NCBI GenBank assembly: GCA_905215855.1
Contig: CAJMRT010000030.1
Coordinates: 1-24,352 of the forward strand
Source of the DNA: an uncultured bacterium
GTDB taxonomy: Bacteria > Bacillota > Clostridia > Oscillospirales > Acutalibacteraceae
Length of the DNA: 24,352 nucleotides
Direction: 5' to 3'
In this document: positions 1 to 7,296 of the stretch, one piece after another
How the letters are laid out: the number at the start of each line of letters is the position of its first letter
How positions within the stretch are numbered: position 1 is the stretch's first letter
Made by a program: the position numbers and the translations under genes
The notes under the pieces: generated by a model
The model's database searches: none
Seen by the model: the letters and a program-made list of their open reading frames with translations, nothing else
What the model was told of the DNA's origin: nothing

Positions 1-25
1 TGATACTAATAAGTTTTTTTGACAT
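1..25 (-). CDS. 5' end of a gene leaving the left edge (partial)
   Basis: Only the first eight codons are present, reading MSKKLISI on the minus strand from an ATG at 25-23. A strong ribosome site (GGAGGAG) lies about six bases upstream, and a promoter lies 70-100 bases upstream. The Lys-Lys start followed by hydrophobic residues resembles the signal-peptide starts of the two surface-protein genes to the right, so an exported protein is plausible. Eight residues cannot identify the product. Confidence 0.6.
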
Positions 26-48
26 TTGAATCTCCTCCAAAAAAATTT

Positions 49-62
49 CCGATATCTATCGG
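49..62. promoter_or_regulatory. dyad in the leader of the left-edge gene
   Basis: A perfect 6-bp dyad, CCGATA/TATCGG with a 2-base centre, lies just after the predicted transcription start and before the ribosome site of the left-edge gene. Its position suits a repressor operator. The loop is too short for a stable RNA hairpin. The binding protein is unknown. Confidence 0.4.
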
Positions 63-71
63 TATGAAATC

Positions 72-100
72 ATTATATAACAAAAAATCAAAAAAAGCAA
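72..100 (-). promoter_or_regulatory. sigma-A promoter of the left-edge gene
   Basis: On the minus strand there is a perfect -10 (TATAAT, 77-72) and a -35-like TTGCTT (100-95), separated by 17 bases. It lies about 50 bases upstream of the ATG at 25. Confidence 0.6.
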
Positions 101-122
101 TCTTTTTTGGCTCAGGTTAAAA

Positions 123-163
123 CAAAAAAATACACAAAATTGCAGGTGCAATTTTGTGTATTT
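123..163 (-). terminator. terminator of the cohesin-membrane protein gene
   Basis: A perfect stem of about 17 bp (128-144 with 147-163) has a tiny GG centre. On the minus strand it is followed by a run of seven T. It sits 45 bases past the stop codon of the gene at 208. The stem is AT-rich, but it is long and well placed. Confidence 0.8.
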
Positions 164-207
164 AGCGTCAGTTTATAAATTTTCCTGAAATGTAATTAAA
201 GCCGAAA

Positions 208-1080
208 TCAGTTTTCGTTATTATCATCCGGCTGTGAGTTAGCGATTGAATCAGCTTTGTTCTTCTCATCTTTCTTCTTTACAAAAATTATTGCACCTGC
301 TGCAAGCAGAACAACAACTATTGCAACGATGATAATGATTGTTGTGGTCGAACCGGAACCGTTTGTTGACGATTCAACAACCTTCGTAACATCAACAACT
401 GATGTTTTTTCCTGTGTAGTGATGTATCTCTTCTCAACAATTACCGACTTGTGATCGTCTTTGTTAGGAGTATTCTCCTCGCCCATACCGTCAACATAGT
501 TTACGAAGTCACCCTGCAGTTTGTTTTCGTTTGCGTTCTTTTCATCAACAATCGGGACTACATCTTTCTTGACCTCTTCACCATTCACCCAAAGTTTGCA
601 AGTAATTTTATATGACTTGAGGTATGTCATATCATCGCCGTAAATATCGGAAATAAAGTATGAAAGGTCTGTTTCACCGCCCTTAAGAACCTTAAATTCA
701 GCAGAAACAAGTGCCTTGTCGGCATTAAGTGTTACAGGATTCTGAACATCTGTCCATGTGAATATGTAATAATTCTTCAAAGCTGTGTTGCCCACTGAGT
801 TAGGAAAACTTTCGCACTTAACCGAATCAGCGTTCATTTTCAGGTAAGCATCATCATAGAAAAAGCTCATCTGAACACCGATTACCTCTTCCTTGGTCTG
901 AGTCATATAAACCGCATACTTTACAGTATCGCCGACCTTGGCAGTTACGGAATCTTTGTCATCAGATGAGATTTTGATTTTCAAATCATCATCGGCAGCA
1001 TTAACAGGAATACAGAAACAAGAAACTGTCAGCACTGCGGCAAAGAGAATTGAAAGAATACTTTTTATTTTTTTAGACAT
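208..1080 (-). CDS. single-cohesin-like protein with C-terminal membrane anchor
   Basis: A secreted, membrane-attached protein of 290 residues. The N-terminus (MSKKIKSILSILFAA) is a signal peptide, with cleavage probably after the VNA near residue 28. Residues ~33-170 form one beta-rich module with cohesin-like features: a VTAKVGDTVKYAV strand, then a GVQMSFFYDD strand-turn, then a late ALVSAEFKVL strand. A Ser/Thr/Asn spacer leads to a Gly/Ser stretch, one transmembrane helix (~residues 245-267) and a charged KKKDEKNK cytoplasmic tail. No sortase motif is visible, so it is held by the membrane helix. The in-frame ATG at 1089 directly abuts the ribosome site AAAGGA, whereas the ATG at 1080 is nine bases from it, so I chose 1080. 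Cohesins bind dockerins of secreted enzymes, so this would display one enzyme or scaffold at the surface. The fold call comes from pattern reading, not a profile search. Confidence 0.7.
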   Translation of the reverse strand: MSKKIKSILSILFAAVLTVSCFCIPVNAADDDLKIKISSDDKDSVTAKVGDTVKYAVYMTQTKEEVIGVQMSFFYDDAYLKMNADSVKCESFPNSVGNTALKNYYIFTWTDVQNPVTLNADKALVSAEFKVLKGGETDLSYFISDIYGDDMTYLKSYKITCKLWVNGEEVKKDVVPIVDEKNANENKLQGDFVNYVDGMGEENTPNKDDHKSVIVEKRYITTQEKTSVVDVTKVVESSTNGSGSTTTIIIIVAIVVVLLAAGAIIFVKKKDEKNKADSIANSQPDDNNEN

Positions 1081-1109
1081 TTTTTTCATTCCTTTAGTTT
1101 GATGTTTCT

Positions 1110-1138
1110 ATTATATATCATTAAAATAAAAATTTCAA
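1110..1138 (-). promoter_or_regulatory. sigma-A promoter of the cohesin-membrane protein gene
   Basis: TTGAAA (1138-1133) and a perfect TATAAT (1115-1110) are separated by 17 bases on the minus strand. The start codon lies about 25 bases beyond the transcription start. Confidence 0.75.
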
Positions 1139-1164
1139 TGAATATATTCACAATTTTCATTGAA
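1134..1164. promoter_or_regulatory. inverted repeat over the -35 box
   Basis: TTCAATGAA and TTCATTGAA form perfect 9-bp arms 13 bases apart. The promoter-proximal arm covers the -35 hexamer at 1133-1138. This is the usual place for a repressor operator controlling the cohesin-membrane gene. No regulator gene lies nearby. Confidence 0.45.
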
Positions 1165-1232
1165 TTTTGTGTGAAAATTTACGAACAAAACTTGTGACCA
1201 CAAAAATTCACAAATATAAAGGCAACAAAAAG

Positions 1233-1262
1233 AAAAAACGCCCCTCGGAAAACCGAGGGGCG
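1233..1262 (-). terminator. terminator of the scaffoldin-like gene
   Basis: A perfect GC-rich 10-bp stem (CGCCCCTCGG/CCGAGGGGCG) with a four-base loop lies at 1239-1262. On the minus strand a T6 run follows. It is the strongest terminator in the window and lies 60 bases past the stop at 1321. A run of A on the other side gives some plus-strand activity as well. Confidence 0.9.
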
Positions 1263-1320
1263 AAAAATTATTTTTTTAACTGTCAACACCGTTAACAATT
1301 CTTACAATCAGAAATTCAAA

Positions 1321-4300
1321 TTACTTTGTGAATCTCTTTCTTGTGAAGTAAACAACACCTGTTGCAGAAACAAGAGCTAAGAGGATAACGATTGCCATAG
1401 AAGCATTACCTGTCTGAACTGGGCTGTTGCCGTTATTGTTACCACCCGGTGTGTCAGATGTTGAAGTATCAGAAGTTGACTGACCCTTTGTTGTAGGCTG
1501 CTCTGTTGATGAAGTTGCATCCGGAGTTGTAGGACCAACTGTTGCAGGCTCTACTGTTGTGTCAGGCTCTACTGTTGTATCAGGCTCTGTTGCAGGCTCA
1601 ACTGTTGTGTCAGGCTCTGTAGCAGGCTCTGTTGTAGTTGGCTCAACTGTTGTTGGTTCAACTGTTGTAGGCTCTACTGTTGTTGGCTCAACTGTTGTTG
1701 GTTCAACTGTTGTAGGCTCTACTGTTGTAGGCTCTACTGTTGTTGGCTCAACTGTTGTTGGTTCAACTGTTGTTGGCTCTACTGTTGTTTGCTCAACTGT
1801 TGTTGGCTCAACTGTTGTTGGTTCAACTGTTGTTGGTTCAACTGTTGTTGGCTCAACATAAGCTTCTACCTTAGCCTCTGAGTTAATGTTATCAAAGATA
1901 TCATTAGCAATGTCACCGTTAACAACTGCCTCGTACTCTGTATCTTCGTCTACAAGACCTGTATCAGCATTGAGCTTACCAAGTGTAAGGTCAACAACAT
2001 TGAGGTTAACATTAGTTTCGCCTGCTGCCTTTACAGTGAATGTAGCCTCAACGAGCTTCTTGCCACCGGCAAAGTCGTAGAGTGCAAGATTAGAAGCAAG
2101 ACCTGATGCATTATCAGTATTGATCATAGCGTCATCAATTGCAGGCATTGTGAGTGAATTGAGTTCAAGAGCATCCTTGTCATATTCAAGAGTCCACTGA
2201 ACTTCTTCAAGCTGAGCGTCCTTAGTATCGAGAACATAGTAAACTGATACCTTGTCACCAACCTTGTATGTGCCTGTGCCGTTAGCCTGGCAGATGTTTG
2301 AAGAAGCTGTGATTGTAGCTTCGTCTGAAGGAGTCTTAGGTGTAACCTGAATGAATGCCTTAGCACCTGTACCAGCAATGTAGTTGAAGTTGCTGAGGTC
2401 AAGTGTAAGTGTTACATCTACAGGTGTATCTTCTTCATAGCCAAGAGCTACAGTATCGAGAACCATATTCTGGGCGTTGAAGGTAAGGTCGAAGTTTTCG
2501 CCAACAGGAGCAACTGCCTGCTCTGGGAGACCCCAGTTAGCAGCCCATGAACCGTTAGCAGCAAACTTGAACTGATAGCTATCTGATGATGCTACATCAG
2601 TATAAGTAATCTTGTAAACCTTGTCAGCAACCTGCTCCATCATGTTCTTGTCAGAGTCAACGCCCCAGTTAACACCATTGAGCCAGTTTTCATAACCATT
2701 ACCAACAGCTACTACATATTTAATGTCGATGTCTTCTATGATAGTAACATCATCACCAGTAACACTAATCTGATTTGTAGCAGGATCGTATGTAACTGTT
2801 ACATCACAATCCTTATTCACATTGAATGTGAGGTTGAGATCTGTGTTCTTGTAACCGATCCATGTCTGATCCCAAACTGTTGCGCTTGTTTCAGGATCTG
2901 TACCGTTAGCTACATTCTTAACAACCTTGACCTGATAGCTTTCGCCGGCCTTTGTTGCAGGGAATGTCTTTTTGTATACTTCGCCGTCTTTTGTCATAAC
3001 ATTCTGAGCACCGTTTACAGGATCACCGATCCAGCTGATGCCGGCAAAGTCTTCTGAACCGGCTACTACATAGATAGGATCTGCTGCAGGAGTAGGCTCT
3101 GTTGTTGGCTCTGTTGCAGGAGCTACTGTTGTAGGCTCTGTAACAGGAGCTGTTGTTGGAACTTCTGTAACAGGCTCTGTTGTAGGAACTTCTGTTGGCT
3201 CTTCTGTTGGAGCTACTGTTGTTGGAGCTACTGTTGTAGCTTCTTCAGTTGTAGGAGCTACTGTTGTTGGAGCTGCTGTTGTAGGAGCTGCTGTTGTAGC
3301 TTCTTCAGTTGTAGGAACTACTGTTGTTGGAGCTACTGTTGTAGCTTCTTCAGTTGTAGGAGCTACTGTTGGTTCTTCTGAACCGTCAGGAACTGTTACT
3401 GTCTTGCAAACAGAAACATACTTGTCATAATTTTCCTGATTAAGACCAAAGTTCATAACCTCTACTTCTTCTTCAGTGATTGTGAACTCTGTGTCAGGAT
3501 CAACATTTGAAAGACGAAGTACCTGTACATCGAGATCAATTGTTGTCTCTGTTGCTGAAGGATCGATTACTTCAAACTCAGCTGAAGCAAGTACGATTTC
3601 CTTTGAAGATGTGTCATAAAGGCCGAGGTTTGTACCGTTAGCACCGATTTCGCCCGGGATAGCCTTGTTGTAAATGTAGCTGCCCTTATTTGGATATTCA
3701 AATGAAGTTGCCTTCTTTGAGTTATCAGTTGGCTTAAGTACATTTGCATCGTAGTTCATGAACCACTGGAAGTCGAGCATATCCTTGTCCTTAGACTGGA
3801 ATACATAAGTAACCTTGATTGTCTTCTGGTCAGGACTGAGTGTAACCTTCTTCTCAGGGAAGAGGTTTGAAGTAGCTGTTACTGTGAGACCCTTTGCAGG
3901 AGCTGCTGTTGTAGGAGCAACTGTTGTTGGCTCTTCTGTTGTAGGAGCTACTGTAGTTGGAGCAACTGTTGTTGCTTCTTCAGTTGTTGGAGCTACTGTT
4001 GTAGGAGCAACTGTTGTAGCCTCTGCAGTTGTAGGAGCTTCTGTTGCAGGCTCTGTAGGCTCGTATGACTGGTCAGGATCTGTTACAGTCTTGCAAACCT
4101 TAACGTACTTGTCGTAGTTAGCCTGGTTAAGACCAAAGTTTGTAATCTCTGATTCTTCTTCAGTGATTGTGAGTTCTGTGTCAGGATCAACCTTTGATAC
4201 ACGGAGAACCTGTACATCGAGGTCAATCTTTGTTTCAACTGCTGTAGGATCGATTACTTCAAACTCAGCTGAAGCAAGTACGATTTCCTTAGATGTTGAA

Positions 4301-5499
4301 TCATAAAGACCGAGGTTTGTACCGTTAGCACCAATCTCGCCTGCGATAGCCTTGTTGTAGATGTAGCTACCCTGGCTAGGATACTCAAATGAAGTTGTCT
4401 TCTTTGCGTTAGCTGTTGGCTTAAGTACGCTTGCATCGTAGTTCATAAACCACTGGAAGTCGAGGATGTCCTTATCCTGTGTCTGAAGAACATAAGTAAC
4501 CTTAACTGTCTTCTGGTCAGGGCTAAGTGTAACCTTCTTCTCAGGGAAGAGACTTGAAGTAGCTGTTACTGTGAGACCCTTTGCAGGAGCAACTGTTGTA
4601 GCTGCCTCTGTTGTAGGAGCTTCTGTTGCAGGCTCTGTAGCAGGCTCTGTTGCAGGAGCTACTGTTGTAGGCTCTTCTGTAGCAGGCTCTGTAGGCTTTT
4701 CACCAGTGATGATGTCAACCTTGCCCTTAGCACCCTGCTTTGTTGAATAGTTAAAGCCTGAAAGGTCAAGTGTAAGAACGATGTCATAACCGTCTTCGTA
4801 ACCAGCTGCATCTGTATCAATGATCATGTTCTGACCGTTGTATGTAAGGTCAAACCACTCATTGAGAGGAGCATTGCCCTGCTCAGGAAGGCCCCAGTTA
4901 TCTGTCCATGAACCGTTAGCAGCAAACTTGAACTGATAGTTCTCATAAGCGTCGAGGCTCTCAAACTTAATCTGGTAAACCTTTGAACCCTCAGATGTTT
5001 CTGCCATGTAGTTAGCTTCAGCATCTACCTTCCAGGCCTTATCGTTGAGCCATGCATCAGCGCCGTTACCAACGGCTACAATGTGGTCAATAACAAGGTC
5101 TTTCGGAATTACAACACCTTCACCTGTTGCAGTGATTTCGTTTGTTGTGGGGTTGTAAGTTACTGTTACATCACATTTCTTTGTTACATTAAATGTGAAG
5201 TTGTCATTGCCGGTATCGCCAATACCAAACCATTCAGTATCGTTTTTAACGATCTTGAACTGGTATCCGTTGCCGACTGCTACATCGGTAAATACTTTTT
5301 CGTAGTTACCGTCGCCGTTTTCTGTCATTACATTTTCAGGTGCATCAGCTGCAACGCCAACCCATGTATAACCAGTAAGGTCTTCTGAACCGGCTACGAG
5401 ATATGTGTCGCCGGCAGCGTTAACGCTTACTACAGTTACAACGAGTGATGTTACAACAAGCATCATAGACAGTAAAAGGCTAAGTGCTTTTTTGAACAT
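1321..5499 (-). CDS. scaffoldin-like surface protein: four X25-type starch-binding modules, three cohesin-like modules, sortase-like anchor
   Basis: 1392 residues. Layout: signal peptide 1-28; X25-like modules ~31-130 and ~137-268; cohesin-like ~305-470; Thr/Pro linker; cohesin-like ~535-700; Thr/Pro linker; X25-like ~806-920 and ~926-1050; cohesin-like ~1060-1213; EPTTV stalk ~1214-1289; then a PVQTGN motif, a hydrophobic helix and a RKRFTK tail. The X25-like call rests on pairs of VAGSED...W and YQFKFAANGSW...NWG blocks, as in pullulanase X25 modules that bind alpha-glucan. The cohesin-like modules share the DFQWFMNYD and LASAEFEV strands. PVQTGN resembles a relaxed sortase signal; otherwise the terminal helix would hold it in the membrane. 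By analogy with R. bromii amylosome scaffoldins, it would bind starch and dock dockerin-bearing amylases at the cell surface. No dockerin or amylase gene lies in this window. Start: ATG after AAGGAGG. Confidence 0.8.
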   Translation of the reverse strand: MFKKALSLLLSMMLVVTSLVVTVVSVNAAGDTYLVAGSEDLTGYTWVGVAADAPENVMTENGDGNYEKVFTDVAVGNGYQFKIVKNDTEWFGIGDTGNDNFTFNVTKKCDVTVTYNPTTNEITATGEGVVIPKDLVIDHIVAVGNGADAWLNDKAWKVDAEANYMAETSEGSKVYQIKFESLDAYENYQFKFAANGSWTDNWGLPEQGNAPLNEWFDLTYNGQNMIIDTDAAGYEDGYDIVLTLDLSGFNYSTKQGAKGKVDIITGEKPTEPATEEPTTVAPATEPATEPATEAPTTEAATTVAPAKGLTVTATSSLFPEKKVTLSPDQKTVKVTYVLQTQDKDILDFQWFMNYDASVLKPTANAKKTTSFEYPSQGSYIYNKAIAGEIGANGTNLGLYDSTSKEIVLASAEFEVIDPTAVETKIDLDVQVLRVSKVDPDTELTITEEESEITNFGLNQANYDKYVKVCKTVTDPDQSYEPTEPATEAPTTAEATTVAPTTVAPTTEEATTVAPTTVAPTTEEPTTVAPTTAAPAKGLTVTATSNLFPEKKVTLSPDQKTIKVTYVFQSKDKDMLDFQWFMNYDANVLKPTDNSKKATSFEYPNKGSYIYNKAIPGEIGANGTNLGLYDTSSKEIVLASAEFEVIDPSATETTIDLDVQVLRLSNVDPDTEFTITEEEVEVMNFGLNQENYDKYVSVCKTVTVPDGSEEPTVAPTTEEATTVAPTTVVPTTEEATTAAPTTAAPTTVAPTTEEATTVAPTTVAPTEEPTEVPTTEPVTEVPTTAPVTEPTTVAPATEPTTEPTPAADPIYVVAGSEDFAGISWIGDPVNGAQNVMTKDGEVYKKTFPATKAGESYQVKVVKNVANGTDPETSATVWDQTWIGYKNTDLNLTFNVNKDCDVTVTYDPATNQISVTGDDVTIIEDIDIKYVVAVGNGYENWLNGVNWGVDSDKNMMEQVADKVYKITYTDVASSDSYQFKFAANGSWAANWGLPEQAVAPVGENFDLTFNAQNMVLDTVALGYEEDTPVDVTLTLDLSNFNYIAGTGAKAFIQVTPKTPSDEATITASSNICQANGTGTYKVGDKVSVYYVLDTKDAQLEEVQWTLEYDKDALELNSLTMPAIDDAMINTDNASGLASNLALYDFAGGKKLVEATFTVKAAGETNVNLNVVDLTLGKLNADTGLVDEDTEYEAVVNGDIANDIFDNINSEAKVEAYVEPTTVEPTTVEPTTVEPTTVEQTTVEPTTVEPTTVEPTTVEPTTVEPTTVEPTTVEPTTVEPTTVEPTTVEPTTTEPATEPDTTVEPATEPDTTVEPDTTVEPATVGPTTPDATSSTEQPTTKGQSTSDTSTSDTPGGNNNGNSPVQTGNASMAIVILLALVSATGVVYFTRKRFTK
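1633..1857 (-). repeat. 15-bp tandem repeat coding for about 15 EPTTV units
   Basis: About fifteen in-frame 15-bp units encode Val-Glu-Pro-Thr-Thr, and one unit has Gln for Pro. They form the stalk between the last cohesin-like module and the anchor. The units differ mainly at third codon positions (GGC/GGT and TCA/TCT on the plus strand), so slippage is likely to change copy number between strains. The plus strand stays open here only because of the repeat. Confidence 0.9.
3394..3901 (-). repeat. internal repeat, copy of the cohesin-like module (distal)
   Basis: This stretch encodes the second cohesin-like module. It aligns without indels to 4081-4588 at a constant offset of 687 bases. The two encoded modules share most residues, including the run PDQKT(V/I)KVTYV. 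It is a recent in-gene duplication. Confidence 0.85.
4081..4588 (-). repeat. internal repeat, copy of the cohesin-like module (proximal)
   Basis: This is the partner of 3394-3901 and encodes the first cohesin-like module. Both copies are bounded by Thr/Pro/Ala-rich linkers built from APTTVAPTT-type units, which are natural crossover points. Confidence 0.85.
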
Positions 5500-5542
5500 T
5501 TTCTTTTCCTCCTTATGTGATAATGCTTCTATAAGCAGTATA

Positions 5543-5572
5543 ATTATACAACAATCGACCGCTAAAAGTCAA
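5543..5572 (-). promoter_or_regulatory. sigma-A promoter of the scaffoldin-like gene
   Basis: On the minus strand TTGACT (5572-5567) and TATAAT (5548-5543) are separated by 18 bases. The ATG lies about 35 bases after the predicted start point. The -35 box lies inside one arm of the dyad at 5553-5598. Confidence 0.75.
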
Positions 5573-5598
5573 CTGTAAAAGACTTTTGACGGCCGATT
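5553..5598. promoter_or_regulatory. 18-bp imperfect dyad between galE and the scaffoldin-like gene
   Basis: Two 18-base arms (5553-5570 and 5581-5598) match at about 15 of 18 positions around a 10-base loop. The arm nearest the gene contains most of the -35 hexamer. It could be the terminator of galE, whose stop is 55 bases away, although no long T run follows it. It could also be an operator for the scaffoldin-like gene, or both. Confidence 0.5.
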
Positions 5599-5653
5599 AT
5601 TTAACAAAATATTGTTTTTTGTAGGATTGCACAAATTAAATGTTGATAATTTG

Positions 5654-6667
5654 TTATTTGTAACCATTAACATTGTTAGATTGCCAGTTCCAACTGTCTC
5701 TGCACATATCCTCAAGGTTCTTTTCGGCAACCCAACCAAGCACATTTTTTGCTTTTGTTGCGTTGGCAAAGCATTCTGCAATGTCTCCTGCACGGCGGGG
5801 CTTGATTACATAAGGAATTTTGATTGAATTTGCCTTTTCAAAAGCCTTTACAATATCAAGAACGCTATATCCGACTCCCGTGCCGAGGTTAAACACCTCT
5901 GTCCCCTTATGAACTGCGGAATATTCAATGGCCTTAACATGACCCTTTGCAAGGTCAACAACATGGATATAGTCACGCACACCTGTGCCGTCATGAGTCG
6001 GGTAATCGTCACCAAACACACCAAGACATTTGAGTCTGCCTGCGGCAACCTGAGTTATGTACGGCATAAGGTTGTTCGGGATTCCGTTAGGGTCTTCGCC
6101 GATTCTGCCGCTTTCGTGAGCACCAATCGGGTTGAAGTAACGGAGAAGAACAACAGACATATCGGGATTTGCGTTTGCTGTGTCTGTGAGAATCTGTTCC
6201 ATCATAAACTTTGTCCAACCGTATGGGTTTGTCGGAGAACCCTTTGGCATTGTTTCAACAAGCGGAACTGTTTCGGGAGTACCGTAAACTGTGGCACTTG
6301 AGCTGAAAATAAAGTTATTTACACCGTGTTTCTTCATTGCTTCAAGCAATGTGAGTGTTGAATCAATGTTGTTGCGGTAATATTCAACAGGCTTTTCGCA
6401 GCTTTCGCCTACTGCTTTAAGACCTGCAAAGTGAATCACCGCATCAATCTTATTCTCTGAAAAAATCTTTTCAACAGCTTCCCTGTCACAAACATCGGCT
6501 TCATAGAGCGGAATTTTCTTTCCTGTAAGCTCTTCAACTCTTTCAACAGCTACCGGACAGCTGTTTGAAAAGTTATCTGCAATTACAACATCGTGACCTG
6601 CGTTGATAAGCTCAACACAAGTGTGCGAGCCGATATATCCGGCACCGCCTGCAAGCAAAACATTCAT
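5654..6667 (-). CDS. galE: UDP-glucose 4-epimerase
   Basis: Interconverts UDP-glucose and UDP-galactose in the cytoplasm, feeding galactose use and surface polysaccharide synthesis. The 337 residues match the family length. An NAD-binding GGAGYIGSH lies at residues 7-15, the catalytic Ser/Thr region is FSSSATVYG, and Tyr-X3-Lys is in YGWTKFMME. A UDP-sugar-binding RYFNPIGAH and the C-terminal PRRAGDIAECFA block are also present. Ribosome site AAAGGA is nine bases before the ATG. It starts 24 bases after the cyclophilin stop and is probably cotranscribed with it. Confidence 0.95.
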   Translation of the reverse strand: MNVLLAGGAGYIGSHTCVELINAGHDVVIADNFSNSCPVAVERVEELTGKKIPLYEADVCDREAVEKIFSENKIDAVIHFAGLKAVGESCEKPVEYYRNNIDSTLTLLEAMKKHGVNNFIFSSSATVYGTPETVPLVETMPKGSPTNPYGWTKFMMEQILTDTANANPDMSVVLLRYFNPIGAHESGRIGEDPNGIPNNLMPYITQVAAGRLKCLGVFGDDYPTHDGTGVRDYIHVVDLAKGHVKAIEYSAVHKGTEVFNLGTGVGYSVLDIVKAFEKANSIKIPYVIKPRRAGDIAECFANATKAKNVLGWVAEKNLEDMCRDSWNWQSNNVNGYK

Positions 6668-6691
6668 ATCTATTTTCCTTTCGCAATTATA

Positions 6692-7210
6692 TCAGCACTT
6701 TTCGGGTTCGGGATAGTCAACGCCGAAGGTTTCTGCTGTAACCTTTGCCATAACCTGCGGGTCAAGCGGCTTGTCGGAATAGTCCGTGTCACATTCCGCA
6801 ATTTCATTGACAACCTCCATACCCTCGATAACCTTGCCGAAAGCGGCATACTGACCGTCAAGGTGCGGAGCGTTCTTGTGCATAATGAAGAACTGTGAAC
6901 CCGCTGAATCGGGCATCATCGAACGAGCCATTGAGAGAACGCCCTCTGTGTGTTTGAGGTCGTTTTCAAAGCCGTTCATAGCAAACTCACCCTTGATTGA
7001 GTATCCGGGGCCGCCCATACCTGTGCCCTCGGGACAACCGCCCTGAATCATAAATCCGTAGATTACACGGTGGAATGTGAGTCCGTCATAGTAACCCTTG
7101 TTTACAAGACTGAGAAAATTATTTACGGTATTCGGAGCAATTTCGGGATAAAGCTCCGCTTTGATTGTTTTTCCGTTTTTCATTTCAAAAGTAACAATAG
7201 GATTGCTCAT
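6692..7210 (-). CDS. cyclophilin-type peptidyl-prolyl cis-trans isomerase
   Basis: Catalyses Xaa-Pro isomerisation during protein folding. At 172 residues it is a single cytoplasmic cyclophilin domain with no signal peptide. Signature blocks are FHRVIYGFMIQGG (residues 46-58, with the catalytic Arg and Gln), GSQFFIMH and LDGQYAAFGKVIEGMEVV. The Trp that confers cyclosporin binding in human CypA is replaced by His in APHLDG, as in many bacterial members. Ribosome site AAAGGA is nine bases upstream. It has its own promoter and is followed by galE in the same direction. Confidence 0.93.
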   Translation of the reverse strand: MSNPIVTFEMKNGKTIKAELYPEIAPNTVNNFLSLVNKGYYDGLTFHRVIYGFMIQGGCPEGTGMGGPGYSIKGEFAMNGFENDLKHTEGVLSMARSMMPDSAGSQFFIMHKNAPHLDGQYAAFGKVIEGMEVVNEIAECDTDYSDKPLDPQVMAKVTAETFGVDYPEPEKC

Positions 7211-7240
7211 TTTAAATCGTCCTTTCGGTTTATTAACACT

Positions 7241-7269
7241 ATTTTAGTATATTCTTGATAAAATAGCAA
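7241..7269 (-). promoter_or_regulatory. promoter of the cyclophilin-galE unit
   Basis: TTGCTA (7269-7264) and TAAAAT (7246-7241) lie 17 bases apart on the minus strand, about 30 bases upstream of the cyclophilin ATG. Confidence 0.55.
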
Positions 7270-7296
7270 GTGTTTTAGTGATTATTTGCGAATAAA

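Noticed and set aside
1633..1857. CRISPR-like regular repeats
   Set aside because: The unit is 15 bases with no unique spacers and is in frame inside a protein gene.
1559..1861. Plus-strand open frame of VVGST repeats
   Set aside because: It is the antisense of the EPTTV tandem repeat and exists only because the repeat lacks stops in that frame; it has no ribosome site.
3815..4117. Plus-strand open frame of VVGATVVGA type
   Set aside because: Antisense of the Thr/Pro linker between cohesin-like modules; no start signals.
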